Part shown: positions 7,983-16,682 of the stretch, piece after piece
Layout of the letters: each line of letters opens with the position of its first letter
How positions within the stretch are numbered: the first letter of the stretch is position 1
The notes under the pieces: generated by a model
Databases searched by the model: none
The model's input: only the letters and a program-made list of their open reading frames with translations
Told to the model about the DNA's origin: nothing
DNA from: Betaproteobacteria bacterium
Lineage (GTDB): Bacteria; Pseudomonadota; Gammaproteobacteria; Burkholderiales; Casimicrobiaceae
Assembly (NCBI GenBank): GCA_005881895.1
Contig: VBCG01000112.1
Span: 1 to 51,483, forward strand
Length of the DNA stretch: 51,483 nucleotides
Reading direction: 5' to 3'
Made by a program: the position numbers and the translations under genes

Positions 7983-8168
7983 ATGGCGGAGCCGAAAAAA
8001 ATCAAGGTGACGCTCGCCAAGGGTGTGGCGCGAGCGCGCGAAGACCATCGCGCAACAGTACGCGGCCTCGGCCTCAAGTGGACGCGTCATACGGTGGAAG
8101 TGGTCGACACGCCCGAGACGCGCGGCATGATCGACCAAGTGCGTTATCTCGTCGAAGTGGTTGATTAA
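7983..8168 (+). CDS. rpmD: 50S ribosomal protein L30
   Basis: From the ATG at 7983 the product is 61 residues, the normal L30 size. It starts [14 protein letters not shown], followed by the family motif [22 protein letters not shown]. The ribosome-binding site before this ATG is poor. An upstream in-frame ATG at 7905 has a better one and would add 26 residues encoded by repeat-like DNA. Which start is used cannot be decided from sequence. L30 is a peripheral 50S protein, which may make such an extension tolerable. Confidence 0.93.
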   Translation: MAEPKKIKVTLAKGVARAREDHRATVRGLGLKWTRHTVEVVDTPETRGMIDQVRYLVEVVD

Positions 8169-8187
8169 AGGGATTCGGAGCAAGCGC

Positions 8188-8619
8188 ATGCGACTCAACA
8201 CGATCAAGCCGGCAGCGGGCGCCAAAAAGGCGCGGCGCCGCGTCGGCCGCGGCATCGGCTCGGGACTCGGCAAGACCGCCGGACGCGGGCACAAAGGTCA
8301 GAAGTCGCGCTCGGGCGGATTCCACAAAGTCGGCTTCGAAGGCGGCCAGATGCCGTTGCAGCGGCGCTTGCCGAAGCGCGGCTTCGTGTCGCGATCGAAG
8401 AACGACACGGCGGAGATTCGTTTGTCCGACCTTGCGAAGCTGCCGGTCACAGAGATCGACATGCTTGCGCTGAAGGCCGCGGGACTTGTGCCATCGCTGG
8501 CGAAGACCGTCAAGGTCATCAAGACCGGCAAGCTCGAAAAAGCCGTTAAGTTGACCGGCATCGTGGCGACGAAGGGGGCGAAGGCAGCAATCGAGGCGGC
8601 GGGGGGCAGCGTCGCTTGA
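8188..8619 (+). CDS. rplO: 50S ribosomal protein L15
   Basis: The product is 143 residues. It starts [22 protein letters not shown] and continues through the glycine-rich region [18 protein letters not shown] and [17 protein letters not shown], all diagnostic of L15. It is a late 50S assembly protein encoded just before secY in the spc operon. I chose the ATG at 8188 rather than the open frame start at 8161 because the family N-terminus begins there and GGAG precedes it. Confidence 0.97.
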   Translation: MRLNTIKPAAGAKKARRRVGRGIGSGLGKTAGRGHKGQKSRSGGFHKVGFEGGQMPLQRRLPKRGFVSRSKNDTAEIRLSDLAKLPVTEIDMLALKAAGLVPSLAKTVKVIKTGKLEKAVKLTGIVATKGAKAAIEAAGGSVA

Positions 8620-8654
8620 ATAGCGATCCCGCCAACGCAACTTAGGACGAGATA

Positions 8655-9980
8655 GTGGCCACCACCTTCAACCCGGCGCAGAAAAGCGGTGATCGGTACG
8701 GCGACCTCAAGCGACGCTTGTGGTTTCTGCTGGGGGCGCTCGTCGTCTATCGGGTCGGCACGCACATTCCCGTACCGGGCATCAACGCGAACGTCCTGGA
8801 CGAGCTGTTTCGCGGCCAGCAAGGCGGGATTCTCGGGTTGCTGAACGTTTTTTCGGGCGGCGCGTTGTCGCGCTTCTCGATTTTTGCGCTCGGCATCATG
8901 CCGTACATTTCGGCGTCGATCATCATGCAGCTCTGCACCGTCGTGGTGCCGACGCTGGAAGCGCTGAAAAAGGAAGGCGAGTCGGGCCGGCGCAAGATCA
9001 CGCAGTACACGCGTTACGCGACGCTGGGACTCGCGTTCTTCCAGGGCATCAGCATCTCGCTTGCGTTGGAAGCGCAGCCTGGACTCGTGATCGAGCCGGG
9101 TTACACGTTCCGCCTGCTGTCGTCGGTGACGCTCGTGACCGGCACGATGTTCCTGATGTGGCTGGGCGAGCAGATCACTGAGCGCGGACTCGGCAACGGC
9201 ATCTCGCTCATCATCTTCGCCGGCATTGCGGCGGGATTGCCGCGTGCGATCGGGCAGACGCTCGAGCAGGGACGCACCGGCGCGTATTCGTGGCTGCTGA
9301 TCATCGCCATCGCGGCGCTCGTCGTCGTCGTCACGGCATTCGTTGTGTTCGTGGAACGCGCGCTGCGCAAGATCCTGGTCAATTACGCGAAACGACAGGT
9401 CGGCAACAAGGTGTATCAAGGCCAAAGCTCGCATCTGCCGCTCAAGATCAACATGAGCGGCGTGATTCCGCCGATTTTTGCGTCGTCGATCATCCTGTTT
9501 CCCGCAACGCTCGTGCAGTGGTTCGGCCAGAGCGAAGGGACGATCTGGCTCCGCGACGTCGCCGCTGCGATGGGACCTGGACAGCCTGTGCATGAGATTC
9601 TTTACGCCGCTGCGATCATCTTCTTCTGCTTTTTCTACACGGCGCTGCAGTACAACCCGAAAGAGACCGCGGAAAACCTGAAGAAGAGCGGTGCGTTCAT
9701 CCCGGGCTACCGGCCGGGTGACCAAACGGCGAAATATCTGGAGAAGATCACGCTGCGGCTTACGTTGATCGGCTCGCTCTATCTGGTGGTCGTGTGCTTC
9801 ATCCCGAATTTCTTAATCGCATGGAAGAACGTGCCGTTCTATTTCGGGGGAACGTCGCTTCTGATCATCGTGGTCGTGACGATGGACTTCATGACGCAGG
9901 TGCAGGCCTACATGATGTCGCAGCAATATGAAAGCCTGCTGCGCAAGGCCAATTTCAAGGGTGGATTGCCCACGCGCTGA
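8655..9980 (+). CDS. secY: Protein translocase channel subunit SecY
   Basis: This is a 441-residue integral membrane protein with about ten hydrophobic segments. It starts with [24 protein letters not shown] and includes the plug and lateral-gate regions and the cytoplasmic loop [23 protein letters not shown]. SecY forms the SecYEG export channel with SecE and SecG. The start is GTG behind AGGACGAG. Its stop overlaps the infA ATG (TGATG). A 475-codon antisense frame across it is a codon-bias shadow. Confidence 0.97.
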   Translation: MATTFNPAQKSGDRYGDLKRRLWFLLGALVVYRVGTHIPVPGINANVLDELFRGQQGGILGLLNVFSGGALSRFSIFALGIMPYISASIIMQLCTVVVPTLEALKKEGESGRRKITQYTRYATLGLAFFQGISISLALEAQPGLVIEPGYTFRLLSSVTLVTGTMFLMWLGEQITERGLGNGISLIIFAGIAAGLPRAIGQTLEQGRTGAYSWLLIIAIAALVVVVTAFVVFVERALRKILVNYAKRQVGNKVYQGQSSHLPLKINMSGVIPPIFASSIILFPATLVQWFGQSEGTIWLRDVAAAMGPGQPVHEILYAAAIIFFCFFYTALQYNPKETAENLKKSGAFIPGYRPGDQTAKYLEKITLRLTLIGSLYLVVVCFIPNFLIAWKNVPFYFGGTSLLIIVVVTMDFMTQVQAYMMSQQYESLLRKANFKGGLPTR

Positions 9981-10198
9981 TGGCGAAGGAAGACACGATC
10001 CAGATGCAGGGCGAAGTGATCGAAATGCTGCCGAACGCGACGTTTCGCGTGAAGCTCGAAAACGATCATGTGGTGTTGGGCCATATTTCAGGAAAGATGC
10101 GGATGCACTACATCAAGATCTTGCCGGGCGACAAGGTGACGGTCGAGCTGACGCCGTACGACTTGACGCGGGCGCGGATCATTTTCCGGGCGAAGTAG
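9980..10198 (+). CDS. infA: Translation initiation factor IF-1
   Basis: The 72-residue product consists of a single S1/OB domain, [20 protein letters not shown] to [18 protein letters not shown], which is the full IF-1. IF-1 occupies the 30S A site during initiation. Placement between secY and rpmJ is the betaproteobacterial arrangement; in E. coli infA lies elsewhere. The start overlaps the secY stop by one base. Confidence 0.96.
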   Translation: MAKEDTIQMQGEVIEMLPNATFRVKLENDHVVLGHISGKMRMHYIKILPGDKVTVELTPYDLTRARIIFRAK

Positions 10199-10220
10199 AA
10201 ACGAAGCGCGGGGAGCATTC

Positions 10221-10334
10221 ATGAAGGTACTGGCATCGGTCAAGAAAATCTGCCGCAACTGCAAGATCATTCGGCGGAACGGCGTCGTGAGAGTCATTTG
10301 CACCGACCCGCGGCATAAGCAGCGGCAAGGCTAA
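10221..10334 (+). CDS. rpmJ: 50S ribosomal protein L36
   Basis: This is a 37-codon gene, [20 protein letters not shown] through [13 protein letters not shown]. It has the C-X2-C-X12-C-X4-H zinc-binding pattern of the normal L36 form. It follows infA by 22 bases with GGGGAG before the ATG, and lies 29 bases before rpsM, its standard location. L36 stabilises 23S rRNA near helix 89. Confidence 0.95.
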   Translation: MKVLASVKKICRNCKIIRRNGVVRVICTDPRHKQRQG

Positions 10335-10363
10335 CGCAGCCGGCTAACGACAGACAGGGAACC

Positions 10364-10750
10364 ATGGCACGTATTGCAGGCGTCAACATTCCGAACCATC
10401 AACACGCGGAGATCGCGCTGACGGCGATCTACGGTATCGGCCGGCCACGCGCAAAGGCCATTTGCATCGCGGCCGGCATTGCGCCGGCGGCGAAGGTCAA
10501 GGACCTGTCCGACGCGCAGATGGACAAACTGCGCGAAAGCGTCGCCAAATTCACCGTCGAGGGCGACCTCCGGCGCGAAGTGACGATGAGCATCAAGCGG
10601 CTGATGGACCTCGGCTGCTATCGCGGCGTCCGCCATCGCAAGGGCCTGCCGGTTCGCGGTCAGCGCACGCGTACGAACGCACGCACGCGTAAGGGTCCGA
10701 AGAAGGGCCGCCAGGTCGCGCTCAACAAGCCGTCCGTGGCGAAGACTTAA
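10364..10750 (+). CDS. rpsM: 30S ribosomal protein S13
   Basis: The product is 128 residues starting [21 protein letters not shown] helix-two-turn-helix region follows, then the C-terminal RNA-binding signature [19 protein letters not shown]13 touches the P-site tRNA and bridges to L5. It opens the alpha-operon gene block (rpsM-rpsK-rpsD-rpoA-rplQ). The start has AGGGA five bases upstream. I see no separate strong promoter in the 29-base gap after rpmJ. Confidence 0.97.
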   Translation: MARIAGVNIPNHQHAEIALTAIYGIGRPRAKAICIAAGIAPAAKVKDLSDAQMDKLRESVAKFTVEGDLRREVTMSIKRLMDLGCYRGVRHRKGLPVRGQRTRTNARTRKGPKKGRQVALNKPSVAKT

Positions 10751-10762
10751 CCGGGAACGACG

Positions 10763-11167
10763 ATGGCACAACCGTCTCAAAAAGCCGCGGCGACGCGCAC
10801 GCGCAAGAAGATCAAGAAGAACGTGTCCGAAGGGATCGCGCATATCCACGCGTCCTTCAACAACACGGTCATCACGATCACCGACCGTCAGGGCAACGCG
10901 CTGTCGTGGGCGACATCCGGCGGGGCCGGGTTCAAGGGCTCGCGCAAATCGACGCCGTTCGCCGCTCAGGTTGCGGCGGAGTCGGCAGGCCGCGCCGCGC
11001 AGGAATGCGGTGTGAAGAACCTCGAGGTACGGATCAAGGGTCCGGGGCCCGGACGCGAGTCCGCGGTGCGCGCGTTGAATGCGCTGGGCCTCAAGATCAG
11101 CAGCATTTCCGACGTGACGCCGGTTCCGCATAACGGCTGTCGGCCGCCGAAGCGTCGTCGCATATAA
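10763..11167 (+). CDS. rpsK: 30S ribosomal protein S11
   Basis: The product is 134 residues with a basic N-terminal tail. It contains the family motifs [31 protein letters not shown] and the C-terminal [19 protein letters not shown]11 forms the 30S platform around the 3' end of 16S rRNA. It lies 12 bases after rpsM and just before rpsD. Confidence 0.97.
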   Translation: MAQPSQKAAATRTRKKIKKNVSEGIAHIHASFNNTVITITDRQGNALSWATSGGAGFKGSRKSTPFAAQVAAESAGRAAQECGVKNLEVRIKGPGPGRESAVRALNALGLKISSISDVTPVPHNGCRPPKRRRI

Positions 11168-11178
11168 AAGGATTGATC

Positions 11179-11802
11179 GTGGCTCGATATATCGGACCCA
11201 AGTGCAAATTGGCTCGGCGGGAAGGCACCGACCTTTTCCTGAAGAGCGCGCGCCGTTCGCTCGACTCGAAGTGCAAGCTCGACACCAAACCGGGCCAGCA
11301 CGGCGTGAGGTCGGGCGCGCGCACGTCGGACTACGGCTTGCAACTGCGCGAAAAGCAGAAGTTGCGCAGGATCTACGGCGTGCTCGAGCGGCAGTTTCAG
11401 CGCTATTTCGCGGAAGCGACGAAGGGCAAGAGCTCGACCGGCACCAATCTGCTGCAGCTTCTCGAATCCCGCCTCGACAACGTCGTCTACCGGATGGGAC
11501 TGGGCTCCACGCGCGCCGAGGCGCGCCAGCTCGTCACGCACTGCTCGATCATGGTGAACGGGAAAGTGCAAAACGTTCCATCCGCGTTGTTGCGCGCCGG
11601 TGATGTCGTGTCGACGACCGAAAAAGCGAAGTCGCAGCTCCGCATTCAGGACGCGCTGCAGCTCGCGGAGAAGGTCGGCTTTCCGTCGTGGGTCGAAGTC
11701 GACCCCAAGAAATTGACCGGAAAGTTCAAGGGCGCGCCGGATCGTTCCGAGTTCGCGCAGGACATCAACGAGAACCTCGTAGTTGAGCTTTATTCGAAGT
11801 AG
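11179..11802 (+). CDS. rpsD: 30S ribosomal protein S4
   Basis: The product is 207 residues beginning [19 protein letters not shown] from GTG 11179, the family N-terminus behind AAAAGGA. A TTG two codons earlier is also in frame but less likely. The S4 RNA-binding domain ([25 protein letters not shown]) is intact. S4 starts 16S assembly at the 5' domain. In enterobacteria it represses the alpha operon, but that site was not searched for here. The stop base is also the first base of a terminator-like hairpin. Confidence 0.97.
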   Translation: MARYIGPKCKLARREGTDLFLKSARRSLDSKCKLDTKPGQHGVRSGARTSDYGLQLREKQKLRRIYGVLERQFQRYFAEATKGKSSTGTNLLQLLESRLDNVVYRMGLGSTRAEARQLVTHCSIMVNGKVQNVPSALLRAGDVVSTTEKAKSQLRIQDALQLAEKVGFPSWVEVDPKKLTGKFKGAPDRSEFAQDINENLVVELYSK

Positions 11803-11836
11803 CGCCGGCCGCAATGTGCCGGCGCCATGTTTTTTT
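11802..11836 (+). terminator. Terminator-like hairpin inside the alpha operon, between rpsD and rpoA
   Basis: GCGCCGGC at 11802-11809 and GCCGGCGC at 11818-11825 form a perfect 8-bp GC-rich stem with an 8-base loop. A run of seven T follows at 11830-11836, five bases after the stem. This resembles an intrinsic terminator, though the gap before the T run weakens it. Because rpoA follows without an obvious new promoter, it may act as a partial terminator setting RNA polymerase alpha output relative to S4, or as a processing site. Confidence 0.55.
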
Positions 11837-11861
11837 CGCGCGTTCCATATAAAGGTTACGC

Positions 11862-12839
11862 ATGCAGAGCACTAGTCTATTAAAGCCCCGCATCATCGAC
11901 GTGCAGAGCATGTCGCCGTTTCACGCCAAGGTCGTGATGGAGCCGTTCGAGCGCGGCTACGGGCACACGCTGGGCAATGCGCTGCGGCGCGTTCTGCTCT
12001 CGTCGATGCCCGGTTACGCGCCGACCGAAGTGAAGATCACCGGCGTGCTGCATGAGTACTCGGCGCTGGACGGCGTACAGGAAGACGTCGTCGACGTTCT
12101 GCTCAATCTCAAGGGCGTCGTGCTGAAGCTGCACAACCGCGATCATGTGATGCTGAAGCTCGCCAAGACGGGTGAAGGCGCGGTGACCGCAGCCGACATC
12201 GAGCCCAACCACGATGTCGAGATCATCAATCCCGAGCACGTGATCGCGCACCTGACCTCCGGCGGCAAGATCGAAATGGAGATCAAGGTCGAGAAAGGTC
12301 GCGGCTATCAGCCGGCGACCGCGCGCACAAAGCCCGAAGGCGGCCGCACGATCGGCAGCATCCTGCTGGACGCGTCGTTCTCGCCCGTGCGTCGCGTTAG
12401 CTACGCGGTCGAGTCCGCACGTGTTGAACAGCGCACGGACCTGGACAAGCTCGTGCTCGATATCGAGACGAATGGCGTTGTCGAGCCCGAACAAGCGGTT
12501 CGTTATGCGGCCAGCGTGCTGGTCGACCAGCTGTCGGTGTTCGCCGATCTCAAAGGCACCGACGTTCCGTCTGCGGAGCGTGCTGCGCCGCAGGTCGACC
12601 CGATTCTGCTCCGGCCCGTCGACGATCTCGAGCTCACCGTGCGTTCCGCCAATTGCCTCAAGGCGGAGAACATCTATTACATCGGCGACTTGATCCAGCG
12701 CACCGAGACCGAGCTTCTCAAAACGCCGAATCTCGGCCGCAAATCGCTGAACGAGATCAAGGAAGTGCTGGCTTCGCGCGGCCTTTCGCTCGGCATGAAG
12801 CTGGAGAACTGGCCGCCGGCAGGGCTCGATCGGCCGTAA
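11862..12839 (+). CDS. rpoA: DNA-directed RNA polymerase subunit alpha
   Basis: The product is 325 residues. The N-terminal dimerisation domain contains [25 protein letters not shown], and a linker leads to the C-terminal domain ([22 protein letters not shown] ... [24 protein letters not shown]) that binds UP elements and activators. The length fits betaproteobacteria. The ATG follows AAAGG. It lies between a terminator-like hairpin and rplQ. Confidence 0.97.
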   Translation: MQSTSLLKPRIIDVQSMSPFHAKVVMEPFERGYGHTLGNALRRVLLSSMPGYAPTEVKITGVLHEYSALDGVQEDVVDVLLNLKGVVLKLHNRDHVMLKLAKTGEGAVTAADIEPNHDVEIINPEHVIAHLTSGGKIEMEIKVEKGRGYQPATARTKPEGGRTIGSILLDASFSPVRRVSYAVESARVEQRTDLDKLVLDIETNGVVEPEQAVRYAASVLVDQLSVFADLKGTDVPSAERAAPQVDPILLRPVDDLELTVRSANCLKAENIYYIGDLIQRTETELLKTPNLGRKSLNEIKEVLASRGLSLGMKLENWPPAGLDRP

Positions 12840-12850
12840 AGGAAAAGATC

Positions 12851-13243
12851 ATGCGCCACCGCCATGGCTTACGAAAACTGAACCGCACGAGCTCGCATCG
12901 CCTTGCGATGTTGCGCAACATGGCCAATTCGCTGTTCACGCACGAGGCCATTCGCACGACGCTGCCGAAAGCCAAGGAATTGCGCCGCGTTGCCGAGCCG
13001 TTGATCACGCTGAGCAAAAATCCAACAGTCGCAAACCGCCGGCTCGCGTTCGATCGTTTGCGCGATCGCGACGTCGTCGGCAAGCTGTTCGATGAGCTCG
13101 GCCCGCGTTACAAGGCGCGTCCCGGTGGTTACCTGCGCATCCTGAAGTTTGGATTTCGTCAGGGTGATGCGGCCCCGATGGCATTGGTCGAGTTGGTCGA
13201 TCGGCCGCAAGCTGCGGAAACGGCGGAGCCCGCGCAGGGATAG
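12851..13243 (+). CDS. rplQ: 50S ribosomal protein L17
   Basis: The product is 130 residues starting [20 protein letters not shown], the L17 N-terminus, and containing [28 protein letters not shown]17 surrounds the exit tunnel on the solvent side. The ATG lies 11 bases after rpoA behind AAAGGAAAA. It is the last gene of the superoperon and is followed by a strong intrinsic terminator. Confidence 0.97.
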   Translation: MRHRHGLRKLNRTSSHRLAMLRNMANSLFTHEAIRTTLPKAKELRRVAEPLITLSKNPTVANRRLAFDRLRDRDVVGKLFDELGPRYKARPGGYLRILKFGFRQGDAAPMALVELVDRPQAAETAEPAQG

Positions 13244-13267
13244 TCGAACTGCGATTTCGAAACGGCA

Positions 13268-13289
13268 AGCCGGCTTCCGCCGGCTTTTT
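13268..13289 (+). terminator. Intrinsic terminator of the ribosomal superoperon
   Basis: AGCCGGC at 13268-13274 pairs with GCCGGCT at 13279-13285 around a TTCC loop, followed by TTTT and then C. This is a canonical rho-independent terminator 25 bases after rplQ. The group II intron begins five bases beyond its T run, which is the known target preference of group IIC introns. Confidence 0.85.
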
Positions 13290-13673
13290 CGTTGTGCGCC
13301 CAGCATGGGCGCGATCTTGGAGGTGCAAGTCCTCCTGCAAGCTGGCCACAGCGAGCAAAGCGAAACGCAACTGCGCGAGGGTGACCGAGCGTGGGAAGGA
13401 AGTGTGGAGCGAAACCGCGAGCCGATGGACAAGAATCGGATATGAGGCGACGCCGATCAGGGCGAGCAGGCAACATACTGCGAAGCTCTCGTGGCCAAGG
13501 ATCAGGCGGCGTAAATCCGGCGGTTGTGCGGTGAAGGAGCGCGTTCTTACCTGGGGAGATCTCGCCTCACGTCAGAAAGGACGACGGTGCTGAACCGGAG
13601 CGAGAAGTCAGCAAAGGCCGTAGTAGCCGCAGGTATCGGGCGAAGGGCCGCACGAGAAGGAGAGCCCGCCCGC

Positions 13674-15041
13674 ATGTCCATTGACGCTGCCAAGCACCAG
13701 AAGTCCGAACTATCGGAGCGGTTGCCGAACGCGCGCGGTGAAGCCGAGCGCGATGGTGACCGCGGTGAAGCAGAGCCGGTACGACAGGCGCAAGCGAGCT
13801 TGGGACGAGCGTTGCTGGAACAGGCGCTCACACGAGAGAACTTGGTCTTGGCCTGGAAACGGGTCAGGGCCAATGCCGGCAGTGCGGGTGTCGATGGATT
13901 AACGGTTGAGCAGACGGCGGAGCGTCTCAAGGTGCACTGGCCATCGGTGAAGGAACAACTGCTTGCAGGCCAGTACCGGCCGAATCCGGTGCGCCGGGTG
14001 CAGATTCCGAAGCCGGACGGCGGCGTGCGCGAATTGGGAATTCCGACGGTGACCGATCGCTTGATCCAACAGGCGCTGCTGCAAGTGTTGCAACCGCTAA
14101 TCGATCCCAGTTTCTCCGATCACAGTTACGGGTTTCGGCCGAATCGACGCGCGCACGATGCAGTATGTCGGGCACAGGCGTACGTGCAGGCGGGCTGTCG
14201 AACGGTGGTGGATGTGGACTTGGAGCAGTTCTTCGATCGGGTCAATCACGACGTGCTCATGGACCGGCTGGCAAAACGGATCGCCGATCAAGCGGTATTG
14301 CGGCTCATCCGTCGTTACCTGCAAGCGGGGATCATGGTGCACGGCGTGGTGCAGGAGCGCTACGAGGGCACGCCGCAGGGCGGACCCTTGTCACCGCTCC
14401 TGGCCAACGTACTGCTCGATGAAGTCGACCGTGCGCTGGAGCGACACGGCCATTGCTTCGTGCGCTACGCCGACGACTGCAATGTTTATGTGCGCAGTCA
14501 GCGGGCGGGCGAGCGAGTGCTGGCGTGGCTGCGAAGGCAGTATGCCAAGCTTCGCTTGAGGGTCAATGAAACCAAGAGCGCGGTCGCCCCTGCCTTTGGA
14601 CGGAAGTTCCTTGGGTTTGCGTTATGGCAAGCACCGAGAGGCGAAGTCAAACGGGCGATCGCGGGCAAGGCGAAAGCGGCCTTCAAGCAGCGGGTGCGCT
14701 GGATGACCAAGCGCAACGGTGGTCGCAGCATGGGTCAGGTCGTGCAGGAGCTACGGCGCTATCTGCTCGGCTGGAAGGCGTACTTCCGGCTGGCGCAAAC
14801 GCCGGGGGTGATGCGCGAGCTTGATGAATGGCTGCGACATCGGCTGCGCGCATTGCAACTCAAGCAGTGGCGGCACGGTACCACGATGTACCGTGAACTG
14901 CGGGCGCTCGGCGCGAGCCGAGAGCACGCGGCCCGGATTGCCGGCAATGCGCGGCGCTGGTGGCGTAACAGCCGCTACGAGCTGAATCGACTCCTGCCCA
15001 TTGGCTATTTCGATCGGCTCGGCGTGCCGCGACTCTCATGA
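13674..15041 (+). CDS. Group II intron reverse transcriptase/maturase
   Basis: From the ATG at 13674 (behind GAAGGAGAG) the product is 455 residues. RT motifs are present in order: GSAGVDGLTV, YRPNPVRRVQIPKPDGG, VVDVDLEQFFDRVNH (catalytic Asp), GTPQGGPLSPLLANVLLDE and FVRYADDCNVYV with the YADD box at residues 265-268. A thumb/maturase X region follows, ending GYFDRLGVPRLS. No H-N-H endonuclease follows. The enzyme helps the intron splice and copies it into DNA targets. All key RT residues look intact, so it may be active. An open frame reaches back to 13524, but that is structured intron RNA. Confidence 0.93.
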   Translation: MSIDAAKHQKSELSERLPNARGEAERDGDRGEAEPVRQAQASLGRALLEQALTRENLVLAWKRVRANAGSAGVDGLTVEQTAERLKVHWPSVKEQLLAGQYRPNPVRRVQIPKPDGGVRELGIPTVTDRLIQQALLQVLQPLIDPSFSDHSYGFRPNRRAHDAVCRAQAYVQAGCRTVVDVDLEQFFDRVNHDVLMDRLAKRIADQAVLRLIRRYLQAGIMVHGVVQERYEGTPQGGPLSPLLANVLLDEVDRALERHGHCFVRYADDCNVYVRSQRAGERVLAWLRRQYAKLRLRVNETKSAVAPAFGRKFLGFALWQAPRGEVKRAIAGKAKAAFKQRVRWMTKRNGGRSMGQVVQELRRYLLGWKAYFRLAQTPGVMRELDEWLRHRLRALQLKQWRHGTTMYRELRALGASREHAARIAGNARRWWRNSRYELNRLLPIGYFDRLGVPRLS

Positions 15042-15054
15042 CCTCAACTTCTCG

Positions 15055-15125
15055 AACCGCCCGGTGCGGGCCCGCATGCCGGGTGGTGTGGGAGGGGCGC
15101 GGTCAGTGTTGATCGCCCCCTATCC
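15055..15125 (+). ncRNA. Group II intron domains V and VI
   Basis: The segment reads GAACCGCCCGG-TGCGGGCCCGCA-TGCCGGGTGGT, which folds into a short two-part hairpin with the catalytic CGC triad at 15058-15060, as expected of domain V. It is followed by GAGGGGCG...CGCCCCCTA, a second stem with an unpaired A region (TGTTGAT) suited to be domain VI with the branch-point adenosine. Both domains appear complete, supporting a splicing-competent ribozyme. Confidence 0.7.
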
Positions 15126-15200
15126 CGAATTTTGCTTCAGGCGTCACCGTCAATGGCCTGAACGGTGCAATGCCTGCGGCCGGTGTAGGATTCACGGTCT

Positions 15201-16211
15201 ATGCCTGAAACTGTTCTTGTCACAGGCGGCGCTGGCTATGTCGGCTCGCATGTCGTCGTGGAGCTCGCGCGCGGCGGCTACGCACCCGTCGTCCTCGACA
15301 ATTTCGCCAACAGCACGCCCGCCGTGCTGCCGCGTCTCGAATCGCTCTCCGGCCGTCCGGTTCCCTGGGTCAACGCCGACTTGCGCGATCTCGTAGCTGT
15401 TCGCCGAGTCTTTCACGATCATCCGATCGCCGCCGTCGTGCACTGTGCGGGTCTCAAATCGATCGACGAATCGGAAGAGCGTCCGCTCGCCTACTATGAC
15501 GTCAACGTCGGCGGTGCACTGTCGCTGATCGAGGTCATGGGCGAGGCGGGCGTCGCGACGCTCGTGTTTACGTCGTCGTCGGCGGTCTACGGACAGGCCG
15601 CCGCGCTCCCGGTTTCCGAAGAGACACCGCCATCGCCGCAAAACGTCTACGGACGAACCAAACGCGTCGTCGAGGATTTCCTGCGCGACCTCGCACGCGC
15701 CAACGCGAACTGGCGGATCGCAATCCTGCGCTGCTTCAACGCCGCGGGCGCACACACGACCGGGATGTTGGGGGAGGCCCCGCGCGGACGTCCTTCCGGC
15801 CTCCTCTCGCTGCTCGCCCGTGTCGCGGCTGGCGAGCTGTCAGAGATTCAGGTCACCGGCAACGATTGGCCCACGCCGGACGGTACAGGGGTGCGCGACT
15901 ACGTTCACATCCAGGACGTCGCCCAAGCGCACCTTCAAGCGCTCAAGTGGCTCGCCGATGCGCACGGCGCGATCACGCAAAATGTCGGCACGGGCCGGGC
16001 GCAGTCGGTATACGAAATCATTGCGGCGTTCGAGCGCGCGTGCGGTCGGCGCATCGGACAGTTGACCGCGGCAAGGCGTGCGGGCGATGTCGCCGCATGT
16101 GTCGCCGATACCAAGCGTGCGTACGAAGCGCTCGGCTGGCGTGCGACGCGCGGACTCGATGCGGTTTGCGCCGATACGTGGAAATGGCAGAAGAGCGGCG
16201 GGCGGCTGTAG
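15201..16211 (+). CDS. galE: UDP-glucose 4-epimerase
   Basis: The product is 336 residues, the usual GalE length. The NAD-binding Rossmann motif GGAGYVGSH is at residues 9-17, the catalytic serine lies in TSSSAVYG around residues 124-131, and YGRTK places Tyr150 and Lys154 as the SDR catalytic pair. FNAAGAH and the C-terminal GDVAACVADTKRAYEALGW are also family-typical. It interconverts UDP-glucose and UDP-galactose for surface polysaccharide or galactose use. It is the first gene after the intron. Confidence 0.93.
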   Translation: MPETVLVTGGAGYVGSHVVVELARGGYAPVVLDNFANSTPAVLPRLESLSGRPVPWVNADLRDLVAVRRVFHDHPIAAVVHCAGLKSIDESEERPLAYYDVNVGGALSLIEVMGEAGVATLVFTSSSAVYGQAAALPVSEETPPSPQNVYGRTKRVVEDFLRDLARANANWRIAILRCFNAAGAHTTGMLGEAPRGRPSGLLSLLARVAAGELSEIQVTGNDWPTPDGTGVRDYVHIQDVAQAHLQALKWLADAHGAITQNVGTGRAQSVYEIIAAFERACGRRIGQLTAARRAGDVAACVADTKRAYEALGWRATRGLDAVCADTWKWQKSGGRL

Positions 16212-16261
16212 CTTGTCGTCTCCCAATTTGCTACGCCTTCTCGCCTGTCAAGGGATCCTCG

Positions 16262-16654
16262 ATGACCGACCAACTCGAGCGCAACAAGAACGTTGCGAAG
16301 GCGTTCTACGATCTTCTGTTCAATCAGTGCAAGCCGGCCGAAGCTATCGAGCGATACGCCGGGGACGTGTATATCCAGCACAACCCGCTCGTCGCGGACG
16401 GCAAACGGCCGTTCATCGAGTACTTCGAAAAAATGGCGAACGAATTTCCCGGAAAGCGCGTCTATTTCAAAAGGGCGATTGCGGAGGGCAACTACGTTGT
16501 TCTGCACTGTCAACAGCATTGGCCTACCGACAAGGATCGCGAATGGGCCGGTATCGACATCTTCCGATTCGACGACAACGGAAAGATCGTTGAGCACTGG
16601 GATGTGCTGCAGGTCGTGCCCAGTGTGGCAGCGCATGACAACACGATGTTCTGA
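16262..16654 (+). CDS. SnoaL-like (NTF2-fold) protein
   Basis: This is a 130-residue protein starting MTDQLERNKNVAKAFYDLLF, with YIQHNPLVADGK and DIFRFDDNGKIVEHWDVLQ. These are the marks of the SnoaL-like/NTF2 fold subfamily common in proteobacteria. These proteins form a cone-shaped ligand pocket; substrates are mostly unknown. The ATG at 16262 follows AAGGGATC and is preferred over a longer open frame that overlaps galE. The AraC-type regulator that follows may control it, but no direct evidence is visible. Confidence 0.85.
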   Translation: MTDQLERNKNVAKAFYDLLFNQCKPAEAIERYAGDVYIQHNPLVADGKRPFIEYFEKMANEFPGKRVYFKRAIAEGNYVVLHCQQHWPTDKDREWAGIDIFRFDDNGKIVEHWDVLQVVPSVAAHDNTMF

Positions 16655-16682
16655 TTGCCGAGCCGATTTCGGGTGGTGAAAC

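Larger units (their letters stand above)
13294..15130 (+). mobile_element. Group II intron, probably group IIC, with maturase ORF
   Basis: The 5' end is GTGCGCCC, whose first bases fold as GCGCCC-AGCAT-GGGCGC. GGAGGTGCAAGTCC follows, the conserved start of intron domain I. A maturase/reverse transcriptase lies in the middle. At the 3' side there is a domain V-like hairpin (15055-15089) and a domain VI-like stem (15091-15125) before CTATCCCGAAT. The encoded protein lacks an endonuclease domain and the insertion follows a terminator hairpin in the sense orientation; both point to group IIC. The 5' boundary is well supported. The 3' boundary is estimated to within a few bases. Confidence 0.85.

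Noticed and set aside
8298-9725. 475-codon open frame antisense to rplO-secY
   Set aside because: Shadow of secY and rplO; low-complexity Arg/Asp/His composition and no ribosome-binding site.
13524-13673. N-terminal 50-codon extension of the intron reverse transcriptase
   Set aside because: It lies in structured intron RNA and ends just before a good ribosome-binding site and ATG at 13674.
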